A stretch of DNA of 64,000 bases from Hermatobates lingyangjiaoensis (Eukaryota; Arthropoda; Insecta; Hemiptera; Hermatobatidae): assembly GCA_026182355.1 (NCBI GenBank), contig JAPFBL010000049.1, positions 4,609,001-4,673,000 of the forward strand, written 5' to 3'. Below are positions 1 to 10,623 of the stretch, in pieces. How positions within the stretch are numbered: the first letter of the stretch is position 1; each line of letters begins with the position of its first letter. The position numbers and the translations under genes are program-made. The notes beneath the pieces are model-generated. The model was not told the DNA's origin. It was given only the letters and a program-made list of their open reading frames with translations, and ran no database searches.

Positions 1-114
1 ACTCAGGGCGCAGTCCTCTGTGGTGTACTAGCCGAGGAGGCCGAGGCAATCACCTCAGCATCAGCAGACACTCTTTTCTTTGTTGTTAAAACGGCCGAGG
101 TGACTGCCTTGACC
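1..114 (-). pseudogene. R1-like LINE ORF1, downstream half of a unit split by element A; runs off the left edge
   Basis: On the minus strand this short piece reads RVSAD followed by an Ala/Ser-rich stretch and STPQRTAP. This resembles the segment RVSADRCVITGG...LTPRRS in the R1-like ORF1 near 45830, so I read it as the continuation of the ORF1 that begins at 8613-8940. The two halves are separated by LINE A and flanked by the same 12 bp on both sides. Reading frame is not continuous with the upstream half, so at least one frameshift is present. The rest of the gene lies outside the window. Confidence 0.55.
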
Positions 115-223
<109 letters not shown>

Positions 224-304
224 AGGCGGGTAGTTCTAAGATCTGGCAAGTAGGCCAGCCAAGTGGGCCCTTTTTGCCTTCCCCATGTATCCCGGATCCT
301 ACTC

Positions 305-3238
305 CTAGGAGAATCTTCCTGATCTTTCTATGTAGATCAGAAGGTTTCTCCATTCCATTTCCCTTAACTTATCTATTTTTATGGTACTTGAACCTAAAAT
401 ATGAAGTCTAAGGAGACTATATGCAGGGCATTCAGCCACATAGTGGACGGAGGTTTCATCTTCTTCCCCACATTTTTGGCAGGTCGCGCTGTTTGCTATA
501 CCCAAGATATTTAGATGTCTTCTCAGTCTACAGTGACCGGTGAGAATTCCAATAAGATTTCTCAACCTTGTTCTACCTAGACTAAGGAGAAACTTCTTAC
601 ACTTTATACTAGGACCCGAAATATACAGCTTAGCCTGTCTGTTGCCCGGTCAGTTCGGCCAGCTTTTCTTCAATTTCTCCTGCAGCCAGGCATTTATAAG
701 ATGTCTGACTCCAGCAGTAGAAAGCGGGAAAACCGGTTCCGGTCCTATGAACGGCATTTCGGCTCCGATTTTGGCTAACAAGGTCGCCTTCTCGTTGCCT
801 GAAATGCTGCTATGTCCTGGAACCCATATTAATTTAACCTCTTTAATCTGAGCTAGTTTATTTAGTGTTTCCTGACACTATTACCAACATGGAGGAAGTT
901 GTCGGAGACATAATTGCCTTTATTGCCGCTTGGCTGTCTGAGCATATGGTTACCTTCCGCTCGGATCCATCCCATACCTCCCGCAGATTGGCTGCCGTTA
1001 AAATGGCGAACACTTCTGCTTGGAAGACTGTGGTTTGAGTCCCAAGCGGAAAGCTTAGTTCTATATTTAAGTTGGAAATAAAAATTCCCGCTCCTGACTG
1101 TCCTGCTTCATCGATTTTAGAACCATCGGTGAAGCATATGAGTTCATCCGACGAGAATGCAATGTCCATATCTTCCCATTGTTTCCTATTGGGAATTATC
1201 ATATTAAAATTTCTGCTGTTAGGTAGGCCATGTTTTGGTCTGGATATTCCCAACTCTAAAACACCTATCTCTTTCTTAATCACCAGTTCTATTTCGGTGT
1301 GGCTATTTCCTCTAACCAAGTTCCACATCCTATAGTCCCGTAGTCTGATGTAGGCCGCCATTGCTTCTCCGATTATTGCGTCAGCCAAGCTTGGCAGCCC
1401 CAACAGAACGTCCAGGGCTTTATTGGGTGTGGTTCTCATTGCTCCTGTTATAGCCAGACTCGCTAAACGTTGAGTTTTGGCTAGTCTGTCTCCTATACCT
1501 TTCTTCTTCACTTCCCTCCACCATAAGATAGAGCCGTAAAGAAGTCTAGGTTTTATTACAGCTGTGAAAAGCCAATACATCACCTTTGGCTTCAAGCCCC
1601 ATGTCTTGCCTAGTACACGCCTCAACTGCCAGAAGGTTTTAATAGCCTTTTCTATGGCATTGTTGATGTGTAGTTTCCAACTTAATGTCTTATCCAAAAA
1701 AACTCCTAAGTATTTAACATGGTCGGAGAGATTTAATTCTTCTCCTAACATCCTTGGAGCCTTAAACCCCTGTAACTTCCTCTTCCTTGTAAATAGTATG
1801 AGGTCAGTTTTTCTGGGATTAACTGTAAGTCCAATTCTGTGGCACCATCTAAGTATTACATTACACGCAGATTGCATGAGGTCACAGACTGTATCCAGGA
1901 ACTTTCCTGTTACCAACACACATCCATCATCTGCATATACTTGACAGTAGAACCCTTCGTTATTCGAATCTATTATGAAATTCTCCATGACCAGACATCA
2001 CAATTTTGGTGATAAACATCCTCCTTGTGGGCAGCCTTTGGAGATCCTTTGTTTCATTTTTATCCCTCTAAGATTAGTGATAGCAGTCCTGTCAGCTAAC
2101 ATGTCCAGGATCCACCTCACCAACAATGTGGGAGTCCCTTTACTCTCCAGTGCAGTTTGGATGGCTATAGAACTTATTTTATCAAAGGCACCTTCAACAT
2201 CAAAAACCAAGCAAAGTGCATAGTTTTTGTTCTGGAGTGCCTTTTCAACTCTACTAACTAGGGCATGTAGGGCGGATTCCGTGGACCGTCCTTTAATGTA
2301 TGCATGTTGACAATTATGTAGCGGTTCCCTAGATAACACACTATGCGACAGAAATTTGTCAACTAATTTTTCCAAAACCTTTAGCAGAAAGGAAGTAAGA
2401 CTGACTGGTCTGAAGGACTTTGGGCTAGTGTAGTCTCTCTTCCCAATTTTGGGAATAAAAACCACCCTGGCAGTCCTCCAACAGTCAGGCACATGTCCCA
2501 ATCTTAAACTAGACTTATATATCTTTATAGGCGTGTCAGATATATCACTCAAGGCCCGCTGAAGAAGCATCGGGAAGATCCCATCCTCCCCCGCCGCCTT
2601 AAACGGAGAGAAGGAGAAGACCGCCCACCGCAATCCCTCAGCAGTGACTATTTGTTCTTCCACGCCTTTTCCTTCAAGAATAGTTTTCCTGCCGCTGCTA
2701 TTTGTACACACTTCCGAGCGTTCATCGCACGGAAAGTGTGTCTCAAGGAGCAGTTCCATGACCTCCTCTGTGGAGTTCGCCCAGGATCCATCTTCTCTCC
2801 TCAATGCACCAATCTCAGTACTGTTATCAGCGCTTAAAATCCTTACCAGTCTGGAGGTATCATCGGAATTTTCTATTTCCTGAACATAATTTCTCCAGCT
2901 TACTCTTTTTAATTGTCTTAACTTTTTCTTAAATTCTCTTTTAGCTACTTTATGATTAGATATATCTGTTTCTTGTTTGGTTGTCCATGCTTTATTCCAG
3001 GTTTTCCTGGTTTGCTTACGTAACATCGCCAGCTCTTTGGTCCACCAGATCACTTTCCTGGTAGGAGCAGGACGTATGTGGCACGACTCATAGTATGCCT
3101 TTCGCAGGGCCGACGTTACGTCCTCCGCGTTTGCATCCAGATTTCGTGTATTTTCAATATTATATGATCGAAGAAACACCTGATTTGACCGAATGTTATC
3201 AACAAACCGTTGCCAGTCGGTTAATCTGGGGTTTCTTC
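305..3238 (-). pseudogene. LINE A ORF2, RT, RNase H and C-terminal part
   Basis: RT motifs appear in order: RPVSLTSFLLKVLEKL (about 2410), LCLVFDVEGAFDKIS (motif A, about 2190), GCPQGGCLSP (motif B, about 2025) and YADD (motif C, about 1935). RNase H follows with CFTDGSKIDEAGQSG, AEVFAIL and CSDSQAAIK. An in-frame TGA at 1998-2000, where related proteins have Trp (W in SPxLW), splits RT between motifs B and C. A frameshift near 868 separates the first RNase H block from WVPGHSSISGNEKATLL. The usual last catalytic Asp (KADxLA) is Thr here. The C-terminal tail ends at 305 with a CxxC...H...C motif (CQKCGEEDETSVHYVAEC). piggyBac1 interrupts the link to the endonuclease at 3239. Confidence 0.85.
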
Positions 3239-3242
3239 TTAA
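3239..3242. repeat. TTAA target duplication, piggyBac1 left
   Basis: TTAA directly outside the 14-bp terminal inverted repeat CACGTTGACGGACA (3243-3256). It is matched by TTAA at 5798-5801. Confidence 0.9.
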
Positions 3243-3551
3243 CACGTTGACGGACAGTAGGAACAAGCGAAGTTCGAAAATTGACACTATATGTTTTTGT
3301 GATTTTTAGAATGTTAGAAGTATAGTTTTACTCTTTCTGCTTAAATAAACTTAATTTTGATTAATTTAGTACCCTTAATTAGGTTGCGGCTATAACAGCA
3401 AAAATTTAAAAACGTAAATGACAGGTTTAATGGTTCAAACAAGCAATTTTTGTATGCAACAAAGTATTTTTGGGAGTTTTAATCAAATGTTAGTTCTTAA
3501 TCAAACAAAAATAAATAAATGACAAAAAAATTTATTATAATTTTATAATTA

Positions 3552-5237
3552 TTATACATTATTTTCGGTATGCCATGTTTCAAAGCATGGTGCAGGACAC
3601 AGTGCAGGTTTTGACATGCAATTCTTGCAGCAATATGATGTTTCCTTCCTTATTCCCTGTTTATAACATTGTTTACAACGCTGAAAATATGTTTTTCGCT
3701 GATAATTTTCAGGAGGTGAAATTTTCTCAGGAAAATGCTGTGTTCCATTGTTGTTGATTTCATTGGTTTGGATTTGTGCACGTTTAAATTGAACCAAAGT
3801 TCTTCCATCCCGTTTATTATCTATACCAGTTAGAGATCGTATGATTGCTTCCCTGTACTCTATATACTTCATTTGAGAACCTGTCTTTTCTTTAAAGTTG
3901 TAGAAAGAATTCCATACTGCTACATCCAGTAGATGAAAGATTACCTTTTTATACCATCTAATTGTCTTCCGTGGACAGGAATAATAGGACATCATCTGAT
4001 CTGCTCTGTCTACACCTGACATATTCTGATTATAATTCACTATTTCAATTGGTTTTCTCTTTTCCTGTTGTCGCCGGTTAGCTGTGTTTATCATGCTTGG
4101 GTGGTAAGCTGTTGTTAGACATAGCACATCCCGTTTATCTTTCCATTTGGACACATAAGTCTGATTTTGGCGTCGCCATACATGTTCTCCTTTTCTAAGC
4201 TTACGACGTGTTATTTCTTGTGGCAGACCCTTCCTATTTACACGAAGAGTTCCTGTCACATGTGTCTTTTTGCTAAGTAATTTGTTAGACAATGGTAGAC
4301 TGTTGTAATAATTATCCATGAACAAATGATGGCCTTTGTTTAAGTATGACTGCATCAATCGCATCACAAGACTTTCAATAGTTGTCATGTTTTCATCGTT
4401 TTCTCGATGGCCTTTGTATACTTCTATATTCAAAACGTAACCTTGGGCTGAACAAAGTTCATAGAATTTAATTCCGTATTTTGCCTTTTTGCCTTTCATG
4501 TACGTGCGAAAATAAAGCCTTCCTCGAAATAATAACAACGATTCATCTAATGATAATGCTTCATTTGGTGCATATGCATTCGCAAACTTTTTTATGAGCA
4601 AATCAAGAAATATTTTTATTTTCCTCAAAGGGTCGTTTGAATTTTCTTCCTCAACACAAAAACACCTCAATATTTGCTCAAACCTCCTTCCAGACATTTG
4701 TGACGGAAATGCTGGGTGGTAATGTAATGTATCAATGGAAAAGAGTTTTCTAATGCTGGAGAATTTTAGCTGGGACTGAAGCAAACACAAACCTAAAAAC
4801 TTTCTCATTTCGATCATATCAGTATTTTTGAAATTTGCCTTTCTACTATGCCTTGTATGTGGCCGTGCTTGATTGCAAAGTTTTATGCCGTAATCATTCG
4901 TAGATTTTATAATCATTTCCATTACTTGGTCATCCCATATTTTTTCAAAAACCTGAATTGGAGAAACATTTTCTTCTATATCCAAAAGAATCCCAGCGGC
5001 ATCTGCATCAAAAGAAAAGTTTCTTATAGATGTTGTATTGGTATGCCATGTCTCATCATTTTCTGGTTCTTCTGGTGCTTCATATTCCTCATCTGTAGTT
5101 GATTCATCATCTTCACTATCCGAATTGTTATTTTCAGCACTGTCAGCATCAGATTCAGACTCACTGTTGCTTGATCCACTATTCATTTCCTCAACAATCT
5201 TCAGCAGCCTAGCCTGATCTTTTTCCCAACTGTCCAT
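3552..5237 (-). CDS. piggyBac transposase, 561 aa, apparently intact
   Basis: Cut-and-paste transposase that would excise and insert the element at TTAA. The N-terminus (residues about 15-65) is strongly acidic and Ser-rich (SESESDADSAE...), as in many piggyBac proteins. The DDE_Tnp_1_7 core has the three expected Asp residues: SLDESLLLFRG (about residue 229), LFMDNYYNS (about 307) and MSGVDRADQ (about 408). The C-terminus (about 525-558) is a Cys-rich RING/PHD-like finger: CKQCYKQG...YCCKNCMSKPALCPAPCF. The length is close to that of known active piggyBac proteins (about 590 aa). No stop or frameshift is seen. The start ATG at 5237 is the first in the open frame and precedes the acidic region. 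Activity is inferred, not shown. Confidence 0.93.
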   Translation of the reverse strand: MDSWEKDQARLLKIVEEMNSGSSNSESESDADSAENNNSDSEDDESTTDEEYEAPEEPENDETWHTNTTSIRNFSFDADAAGILLDIEENVSPIQVFEKIWDDQVMEMIIKSTNDYGIKLCNQARPHTRHSRKANFKNTDMIEMRKFLGLCLLQSQLKFSSIRKLFSIDTLHYHPAFPSQMSGRRFEQILRCFCVEEENSNDPLRKIKIFLDLLIKKFANAYAPNEALSLDESLLLFRGRLYFRTYMKGKKAKYGIKFYELCSAQGYVLNIEVYKGHRENDENMTTIESLVMRLMQSYLNKGHHLFMDNYYNSLPLSNKLLSKKTHVTGTLRVNRKGLPQEITRRKLRKGEHVWRRQNQTYVSKWKDKRDVLCLTTAYHPSMINTANRRQQEKRKPIEIVNYNQNMSGVDRADQMMSYYSCPRKTIRWYKKVIFHLLDVAVWNSFYNFKEKTGSQMKYIEYREAIIRSLTGIDNKRDGRTLVQFKRAQIQTNEINNNGTQHFPEKISPPENYQRKTYFQRCKQCYKQGIRKETSYCCKNCMSKPALCPAPCFETWHTENNV

Positions 5238-5686
5238 TTTCTGTAAATATTATATAAAACATTTTATTTTGTATTATTATTTATTGTATATTATATATAT
5301 AATATATATTTATCATTTACATTATCATTATTTATTTATATTTCAAATGTAAAACCAAAAAAAAAAGTAAACAGTATAACCTATAGTATCGTTAACCTAA
5401 CCTAAAATGCTAAATTTTGTTTTTTTATTTCTGTTTAAAGTATGAAATGAATAATAAACAAATACATACCAGTATAGTTATATAAATAATAATAAATATC
5501 GTTAAACGTATCAATAAGAACTATAAATTCAATAGAAAACACGATCGCACTACTCCCTTCACAACCACGTGCATACTGAATCTGCAACTCGTATAACAGG
5601 TGAAATATGAACTTCAACCTAAAAAGATGTTTTCAAAACACGACACTATGCTTCTACGTATACGCCAGTAAGTGCACATTTGTGCT
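5238..5686. other. piggyBac1 noncoding end, AT-rich
   Basis: Noncoding region upstream of the transposase, about 75% AT up to 5500, with alternating TA stretches near 5285-5310. It should hold the transposase promoter, but I see no convincing core element. No other gene. Confidence 0.5.
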
Positions 5687-5778
5687 GCTATAGCCGTAGT
5701 GTCTAAAAACGACCGTTTCGTTTTGGACGGCTATAGCAGTCATGCCACATTGTGAACTTCGCTTTGACGGCTATAGCC
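5687..5778. repeat. Subterminal GGCTATAGC repeats of piggyBac1
   Basis: Three copies of a near-palindromic core: GCTATAGCC at 5687-5695, GGCTATAGC at 5729-5737 and GGCTATAGCC at 5769-5778. A related GGCTATAAC lies near the other end at 3388-3396. Their position 6-100 bp inside the terminus suggests transposase binding sites. Confidence 0.5.
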
Positions 5779-5797
5779 GCAATTGTCCGTCAACGTG

Positions 5798-5801
5798 TTA
5801 A
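5798..5801. repeat. TTAA target duplication, piggyBac1 right
   Basis: TTAA directly outside the terminal inverted repeat 5784-5797. Pairs with 3239-3242. Confidence 0.9.
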
Positions 5802-6506
5802 ATTCTCCTTACCAACTTCGATGGAGATATCGAATCGGATCATACGATGATCAGACATCGATATGACCCGAGTCACCCTCCATCCTTTAATTACATCTTC
5901 TAGGCTTCTAGACGCCAACGTAATATCAACTACCGTCCCCCCTCTGATATTAACAAAGGTAGGTTTGGTACCCAAATTCATGATCTCCAGATCCGTAGAC
6001 ATTAACCATTCTAGCAAGGCATCCCCCCGTGGGTTGTTGCTAGAGCTACCCGACATCAAGTGGTGTGCATTAGCATCACATCCCACAATTAGGGGGTAGT
6101 CTTCTTTTTTACAGAATTCATATAATCTTACCAGTTCCTCTGTAGGGGGAAGCTGTACATCATCAATAGGTAGATACAGAGATGCCACCACCATTTTATA
6201 CTTTATTTTATCTACCTTATATTGGAGCAATGCCACCGTCAGGTCTCGGGATCCTAGTTGAACCAGGTGGGTCACTCCAAGATCCCTAGAGACTAATAGG
6301 CAGGTTCTGGTTGTTCTTCCGCCTTGTGTCTGACCCAGAACTATCGCTCCTGACTCCTTCAGCCTCCTAATTTTACCCCTGTAAACATGTGACTCTTGAA
6401 TTAACACTATATAGCTTTTACTACCACAAAGCCAGTTTACAAGCTCCGCAGTAACCGCCTTACTGTGATGTAGATTACTTTGACTTACCTGCATCCGATG
6501 AGACAC
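5802..6506 (-). pseudogene. LINE A ORF2, AP-like endonuclease domain
   Basis: N-terminal part of ORF2, starting at MSHRMQVSQSNLHHSKAVT. All APE landmarks are visible: QSNLHHSKA (Asn), LIQESHV (Glu), GCDANAHH (Asp/Asn), DITLAS and MSDHRMI (Asp/His). This enzyme nicks target DNA to prime reverse transcription. The domain itself is open and looks intact; it is cut off from RT by piggyBac1 at 5801. The start at 6506 puts the QSNLHHS strand at the normal distance from the N-terminus. Confidence 0.88.
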
Positions 6507-6540
6507 TCAAAGGTAGAAAAGATGCAGGGGGTAAGCCTGG

Positions 6541-7930
6541 TTAACTTGAACTTTCCCCTGATCCCAGGCGAGCTTGTCCGGACGTTCGGCCCCTGTGAGC
6601 CCTACCCAGTCTCGTGACCTTGATGGTCGAAATCCTGTAGTAGAGCTCCCAGTCCACCTCGTCCAGGAGCTTGACCGCCGTAGGATCAATAAGGAAAGTA
6701 ACTCTGAACCCTCCTTGGATTTTGTCTAAAGTGCTCGGTTTCCATCTGTCAACCTGCAGCTTTCTATTCTGAGACTTCAGACTCCCCAGAAACTCGACTA
6801 CATTCGGAGCCCTCTCGGCATGGATGACAAAGCCTATCCTCTCTATCCACATACCTCCGATGCCGGGACGACCTCCAACTCAAGTTCCTTTGGTGGAGTC
6901 CATTGTAACATCCAGGACTTTGTTACCTTATCGGAACAAGTGATGAGGAACCAGCCCTGGTCTACTAAACCTGATCTCCGGATGTGTAGCTCTTTCCCTA
7001 TAGTCGCCCCTCCTGCGGCTACATTGGCTCGAACCACATCATTTCCCAATGTTTCCCTTATTGCCATGGCCTCATCTTTGGTGACCGATCTATGAGGATC
7101 GGTATGCCTGACAATGACCTGAAGGCTAAGGGAATCCTTATTAACAGCTGCACTATAACTTGGGCGCGGCTGATCGCTCTCTTGCCTCATTTTCTTACTT
7201 GCAGGAGTAGTTTCTGGTGGAGTTTCCATGTGCTCCTACCTCTCTTACTCCTGACTTCTTCTAGTGCGGTCCCTTCTTCGTCACAGGTAGCCTGTTCTGA
7301 AGATGGGGCCTCATCTATACTCAGTCTAGCCAGGTCAATCCCCGTGCTTTCCTGGCTACTTCTCCGCTCCTTAAAAGGTCGGGGCGGAAGACTCTCTTTT
7401 TTTCTACTTTTCTTGCACGAGGTTTACTAGGCCTGAATGGTTCCATGAGACCATGTCCTGGTTTCCTCTGCCCTATTTTCTTGACTCTTCCTCATACCCC
7501 TACCTCCTCTATCAAATCTCACGGATTTGAGTCCCGGCTGGGGATGAGTTTTCGAGTCACCTGCTCGTTCGGTCGACCCATGTCCTTCAGTCCTCATGGG
7601 ACCTCTGGACGAGTGACCGTCCTCGGACTTGGCTTGACTGGCTTTTAGAGCCGCCATTGCTTGCCTACGCCTTATTTTATTGTTTCTTCTTCTTCTTCTG
7701 ATCCCCTCCATCTTGATCTCTTCATAGGCCAAGCCTGGGTGATCAGAGTAACTTAATTTATTTTCTTTTTTAGAAGTTGATGCCTGGTGGCCATCCTCTT
7801 TCCTAGCTGTGGAGTCCACGGGGGCAGTCAACTGCCTCCCTGACTCCACTTCTTCCACTACAGCAGGTGGGGTGGGAAGCCCCTCTAAGGGTTGCACTTT
7901 TTCATCAATATCCAAAGGTTCATCCATCAT
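6541..7930 (-). pseudogene. LINE A ORF1 (gag-like), frameshifted
   Basis: Three open stretches in three frames: 7427-7930 (acidic start MMDEPLDIDEKVQ, then an Arg-rich block RRRRRNNKIRRRQAM), 6843-7229 (about METPPETTPASKKMRQES onward) and 6541-6852 (VWIERIGFVIHAERAPN...). The latter two together look like the DUF4780-type domain found in some insect LINE ORF1 proteins (pattern of LITCSDKVTKSWM, QNRKLQVDRW, FLIDPTAVKLL); I give that name from memory with moderate certainty. No CCHC knuckles are seen. At least two frameshifts, so no intact protein. Expected role: nucleic-acid-binding RNP protein. Confidence 0.7.
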
Positions 7931-8600
7931 TCATTTAAAAGAGATAAAGATAGTATTTCTATCGCTGGGCAGGGGGATTGAGGCGATAGATAAGGACTGG
8001 GTGGGGAAAGGTCAAGGTGAGTGGATCCAGGATGTCTGTATTGTTCTGAGTGTATGCACGTATAGGTTTGTCCCTTCAACCCCTCGCCATCCCCGTACAG
8101 AGCGACAGAGTTCCGACGACGAAGTCTGGTGGCCTCGGAGCCTGCCTCCCGCTACATGCTGCAAGGTCCCATCCAGTCGCCAACTGGCACTTCAGCACAT
8201 AACGAGATTATATACCAGCTGACCAGGGCTGCCTCCTACACTGGCTAGGTAAGGATGGACCCCTCCCTATCTGGTGGCCTGGGAGTGCGAACCCAGTTTT
8301 AACTCTGTACCCTCTCAGATCGGCCCCGCCGGTGTCAGCCCTTGCACGTGGAGAAGCGAAGGGATCCAGTTCATTGACCTGTGTAGTGTACTGTATGTGG
8401 GTAGTGCGGTAATGAGCTAGAGGAATGTAGGGTGCTACTCCCTTCAGTTGCACACCTCAACTGTCCTCCAACTGGGTTGGTTCGGGGCCCCTTATTGGGT
8501 ATTCAGGGTTGCCCTGAAAGCGAACAAATCGTACAGGGTTTTCCACTATCCACCAGCTGTGGATAGCCCACCCAAGCCCGATAGCCACCCAAGCCTCGGG
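7931..8600 (-). other. LINE A 5' UTR
   Basis: About 670 bp between the ORF1 start and the target duplication, moderately GC-rich, with no supported gene. The element's 5' end is placed at 8600 by the duplication. Confidence 0.65.
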
Positions 8601-8612
8601 CACCGTCAAGGT
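8601..8612. repeat. Target site duplication of LINE A, right copy
   Basis: CACCGTCAAGGT, identical to 115-126. Confidence 0.8.
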
Positions 8613-9000
8613 AGTGAAGGCATTTATGCGTTTTAATAAATCTGCCATCAGGGCCCTTTGGCCTACCGGCCAGCTTTGGCACACTTTGCTTGTGACCAGT
8701 ACCCTTAGTGCCACAGTCATCGGGGGATGACTGGAAGACAAACGTCTTCCCAAAGCAGGAGGTGAAGAAGAAAAAACGCCCACGTCCGCGAGAGCTCTCC
8801 GATCTGGACATGTCCAAACCGAAGGGGAAAACCCTTCAGTCCCTGAGTTCCCCCGGAGAACCGGAATACACCCCTGGTGGGGGGAGAATCTCAATCCCCG
8901 TGGGTGTCCCAGGCCCGTTCTCACCTAAGCTTTTGGTGCACCCCAGGGACGACTGGGGTACCCTCCGCGGCGCCTACCAGGCGGGGGACCCCTGTGGGTA
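8613..9000 (-). pseudogene. R1-like LINE ORF1, N-terminal part, interrupted by LINE A
   Basis: The minus frame at 8503-8817 contains GRPKGPDGRFIKT, a motif that recurs at the same place in other R1-like ORF1s of this window (RPKGPDGKFIRI near 37030, RPKGPDGKFLR near 45925, GADGKYVRT near 61190). It therefore belongs to the N-terminal low-complexity part of ORF1. The frame breaks near 8620, where LINE A inserted. A plus-strand frame here (8708-9001) lacks any family support. Confidence 0.6.
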
Positions 9001-9173
9001 GATGGTCGTCAGCCCGACCAGCCCTTAGGTGAATTAATTTCAAATGGCCCGGCCGGGTACTGTGCCCACACCCACAGGGACCAGTTCACATAAACCTGTT
9101 TTGATCTATTACCGTGTACCCAAACCTTTCGGTCATAACACGGAACAAAGCAAAGCAGATCGATGTTTTTTAC

Positions 9174-9280
9174 GTGGTGCCCTTTAGCCACTCCACGGAA
9201 TACAGACGGAACGACATACAGCCACTCCCCCTGGATTCCGCGAAGCGCCCAAGGTGGACCTCGCGGAGGCGGGCAACCAC
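9174..9280 (-). ncRNA. Candidate HDV-like self-cleaving ribozyme module in R1-like 5' UTR, copy 1
   Basis: RNA sense is minus. P2-like pairing: GUGGUUGCCC (9271-9280) with GGGCACCAC (9174-9182), one bulged U. P3/L3-like: GCC-UCCGCGA-GGU (9258-9270). P4-like: CGCGGAAU (9235-9242) with AUUCCGUG (9194-9201). Joining segment GGCUAAAGG follows P4, as in the antigenomic HDV core (catalytic C). A standard 7-bp P1 is not evident; only GUGG/CCAC could form and it would compete with P2. It lies at the start of a unit, right after the previous unit's 3' UTR. Confidence 0.6.
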
Positions 9281-9576
9281 GACAGACATCAAACCAAAGA
9301 CGAAAGACATATAAATTAGACATGAAGGACATACACAACTACAACTACTCCCACAAGGTACTCAATATTCCCTTGTGGATGAAACTAAAACTAACACATA
9401 ACACCGGACATATCAATAGACACATAAGACAAACTACAACTACAACTACTCCCACAAGGTACTCAATATTCCCTTGTGGATGAAACTAAAACTAACATGT
9501 AACTCCGGACATATAAATAGACACATAAGACAAACTACGGAGGGCTAATGTAAGAGGGGCAATAGAAACTCAAGGC
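9281..9576 (-). other. R1-like lineage-1 3' UTR with a 101-bp tandem repeat and two hairpins
   Basis: Downstream of the stop at 9577. A block of about 101 bp is repeated: the hairpin CCACAAGG...CCTTGTGG falls at 9351-9378 and again at 9452-9479, with loop TACTCAATATTC. The flanking ATATMAATAGACACATAAGAC is repeated too. It joins the 5' ribozyme-like module of the next unit at about 9285. Confidence 0.75.
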
Positions 9577-10311
9577 TCACGATGCGATGGTCAAAACCTT
9601 CTTTACTCTACCAACGCTGTACGCATATTCGAGAAAGGAGGAGTGCACTATCTTACTACTACCAGTAAAAACATTTCCATATGACCTCGAAAGGAACATT
9701 CCAGTGCTTAACATAAACTTAACACGCAAGTCAGCATATCTTTCACAGTCCTCAAACACATGTCTGACTGTTTCCGGACCCGCACCGCATTCACACACTG
9801 GGTCTTCAATTAAGCGGAAGCGATGAAGGTAGTATCTAAAATCGCCATGTCCCGTAAGAACTTGTGTCATCCAGTGGTTGATTGGGACGTCCCTCATTTT
9901 CAGTCTAGTCTCAACATCTGGAAAAAAGTTGCGGGTCCATCTACCAGTGGTACCCTCAATCCATCTCGTCTGCCAAAGGTTCAAAGCCCACCGCTTCAAT
10001 ATCTTCTCCCCTGTCACTATATCAGTACCCAAGTCCGGTGCCCACAGGGGAGGTAGTCCTCTTGTCAACCCGAACCGCTCCACTCTGAGCTTCAAAAGGA
10101 TATCAATTGGCATCTGTCCCGAGATTACCTGCGCTGCCAAGGCTGGGACAGTTCTATATCCCTTTATTACTTGTAATAACACTCTTCTCTGGTATGAGTT
10201 CAGCAATCTTACGTCAGTTTTATTCAATCTGGTTGCCCAGAGAGGGGCTCCATAACTTATTATTGAATTAAAAATAGCCGAACACAGGATCCTGCACTGC
10301 TTGAACCCCAC
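9577..10311 (-). pseudogene. R1-like LINE ORF2, C-terminal fragment (lineage 1)
   Basis: 244-residue open frame from the RT thumb to the natural C-terminus: SAIFNSIISYGAPLWATRL, GYRTVPALAAQVISGQMPIDILLKLRVE, WMTQVLTGHGDFRYYLHRF, then the CCHC-type tail CECGAGPETVRHVFEDC. The same order occurs in the units at 15021, 49151, 54139 and 62251. RT catalytic motifs are missing because upstream sequence is deleted at about 10311. Ends VKKVLTIAS. Confidence 0.8.
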
Positions 10312-10623
10312 TCCCAGTTCACATAAACCAAAACCAATCCGTGATCCAGAAGAAGAAGTCCAAAGAAAGCCTTCGTGCGTAACCCTGCACAGGAGCCCTC
10401 ACTAGGTACTATCAGCCAGGCCAGCTGAACCAAGGTTTTTTAGAGAGGTGTTACTCCTCTATCACTCCCCCTTGTTCCTGGCTTGTCGGGAGCCTGGTTT
10501 CTCGAAAGGACCAGGTTGGCGGGGTTCTTGTGGTCCCTACCTGTTTTGGTATTATATCGCGCACCCAGCTTATACAGCCATATCGCAGATGATAACATCA
10601 AAACAGAGTGATGCCTTTTTTAC
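10312..10623 (-). other. Rearranged R1-like 5' UTR sequence
   Basis: About 310 bp with no supportable frame. It contains ACCTGTTTTGGTATTATATCGCGCACCCAGC, whose parts match R1-like 5' UTRs (for example near 61806-61835), so it appears to be 5' UTR joined by deletion to the ORF2 C-terminus. Confidence 0.5.

Larger units (their letters stand above)
3243..5797 (-). mobile_element. piggyBac1 DNA transposon, complete with intact transposase
   Basis: 2555 bp with perfect 14-bp terminal inverted repeats (3243-3256 and 5784-5797) and TTAA duplications on both sides. The transposase runs in the minus direction. Removing the element plus one TTAA restores an uninterrupted LINE A frame (EVGKEN L RRNPRLTDW), so it inserted cleanly between the endonuclease and RT of ORF2. 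The ends are AT-rich. The transposase end carries repeated GGCTATAGC motifs (5687-5778), candidate subterminal binding sites. Confidence 0.95.

Noticed and set aside
8708..9001. Plus-strand gene in the GC-richer stretch
   Set aside because: No family features; the minus frame has the R1-like ORF1 motif RPKGPDGRF.
9281..9540. CRISPR array for the spaced repeats
   Set aside because: Only two long near-identical units plus diverged hairpins elsewhere; a eukaryotic LINE 3' UTR.
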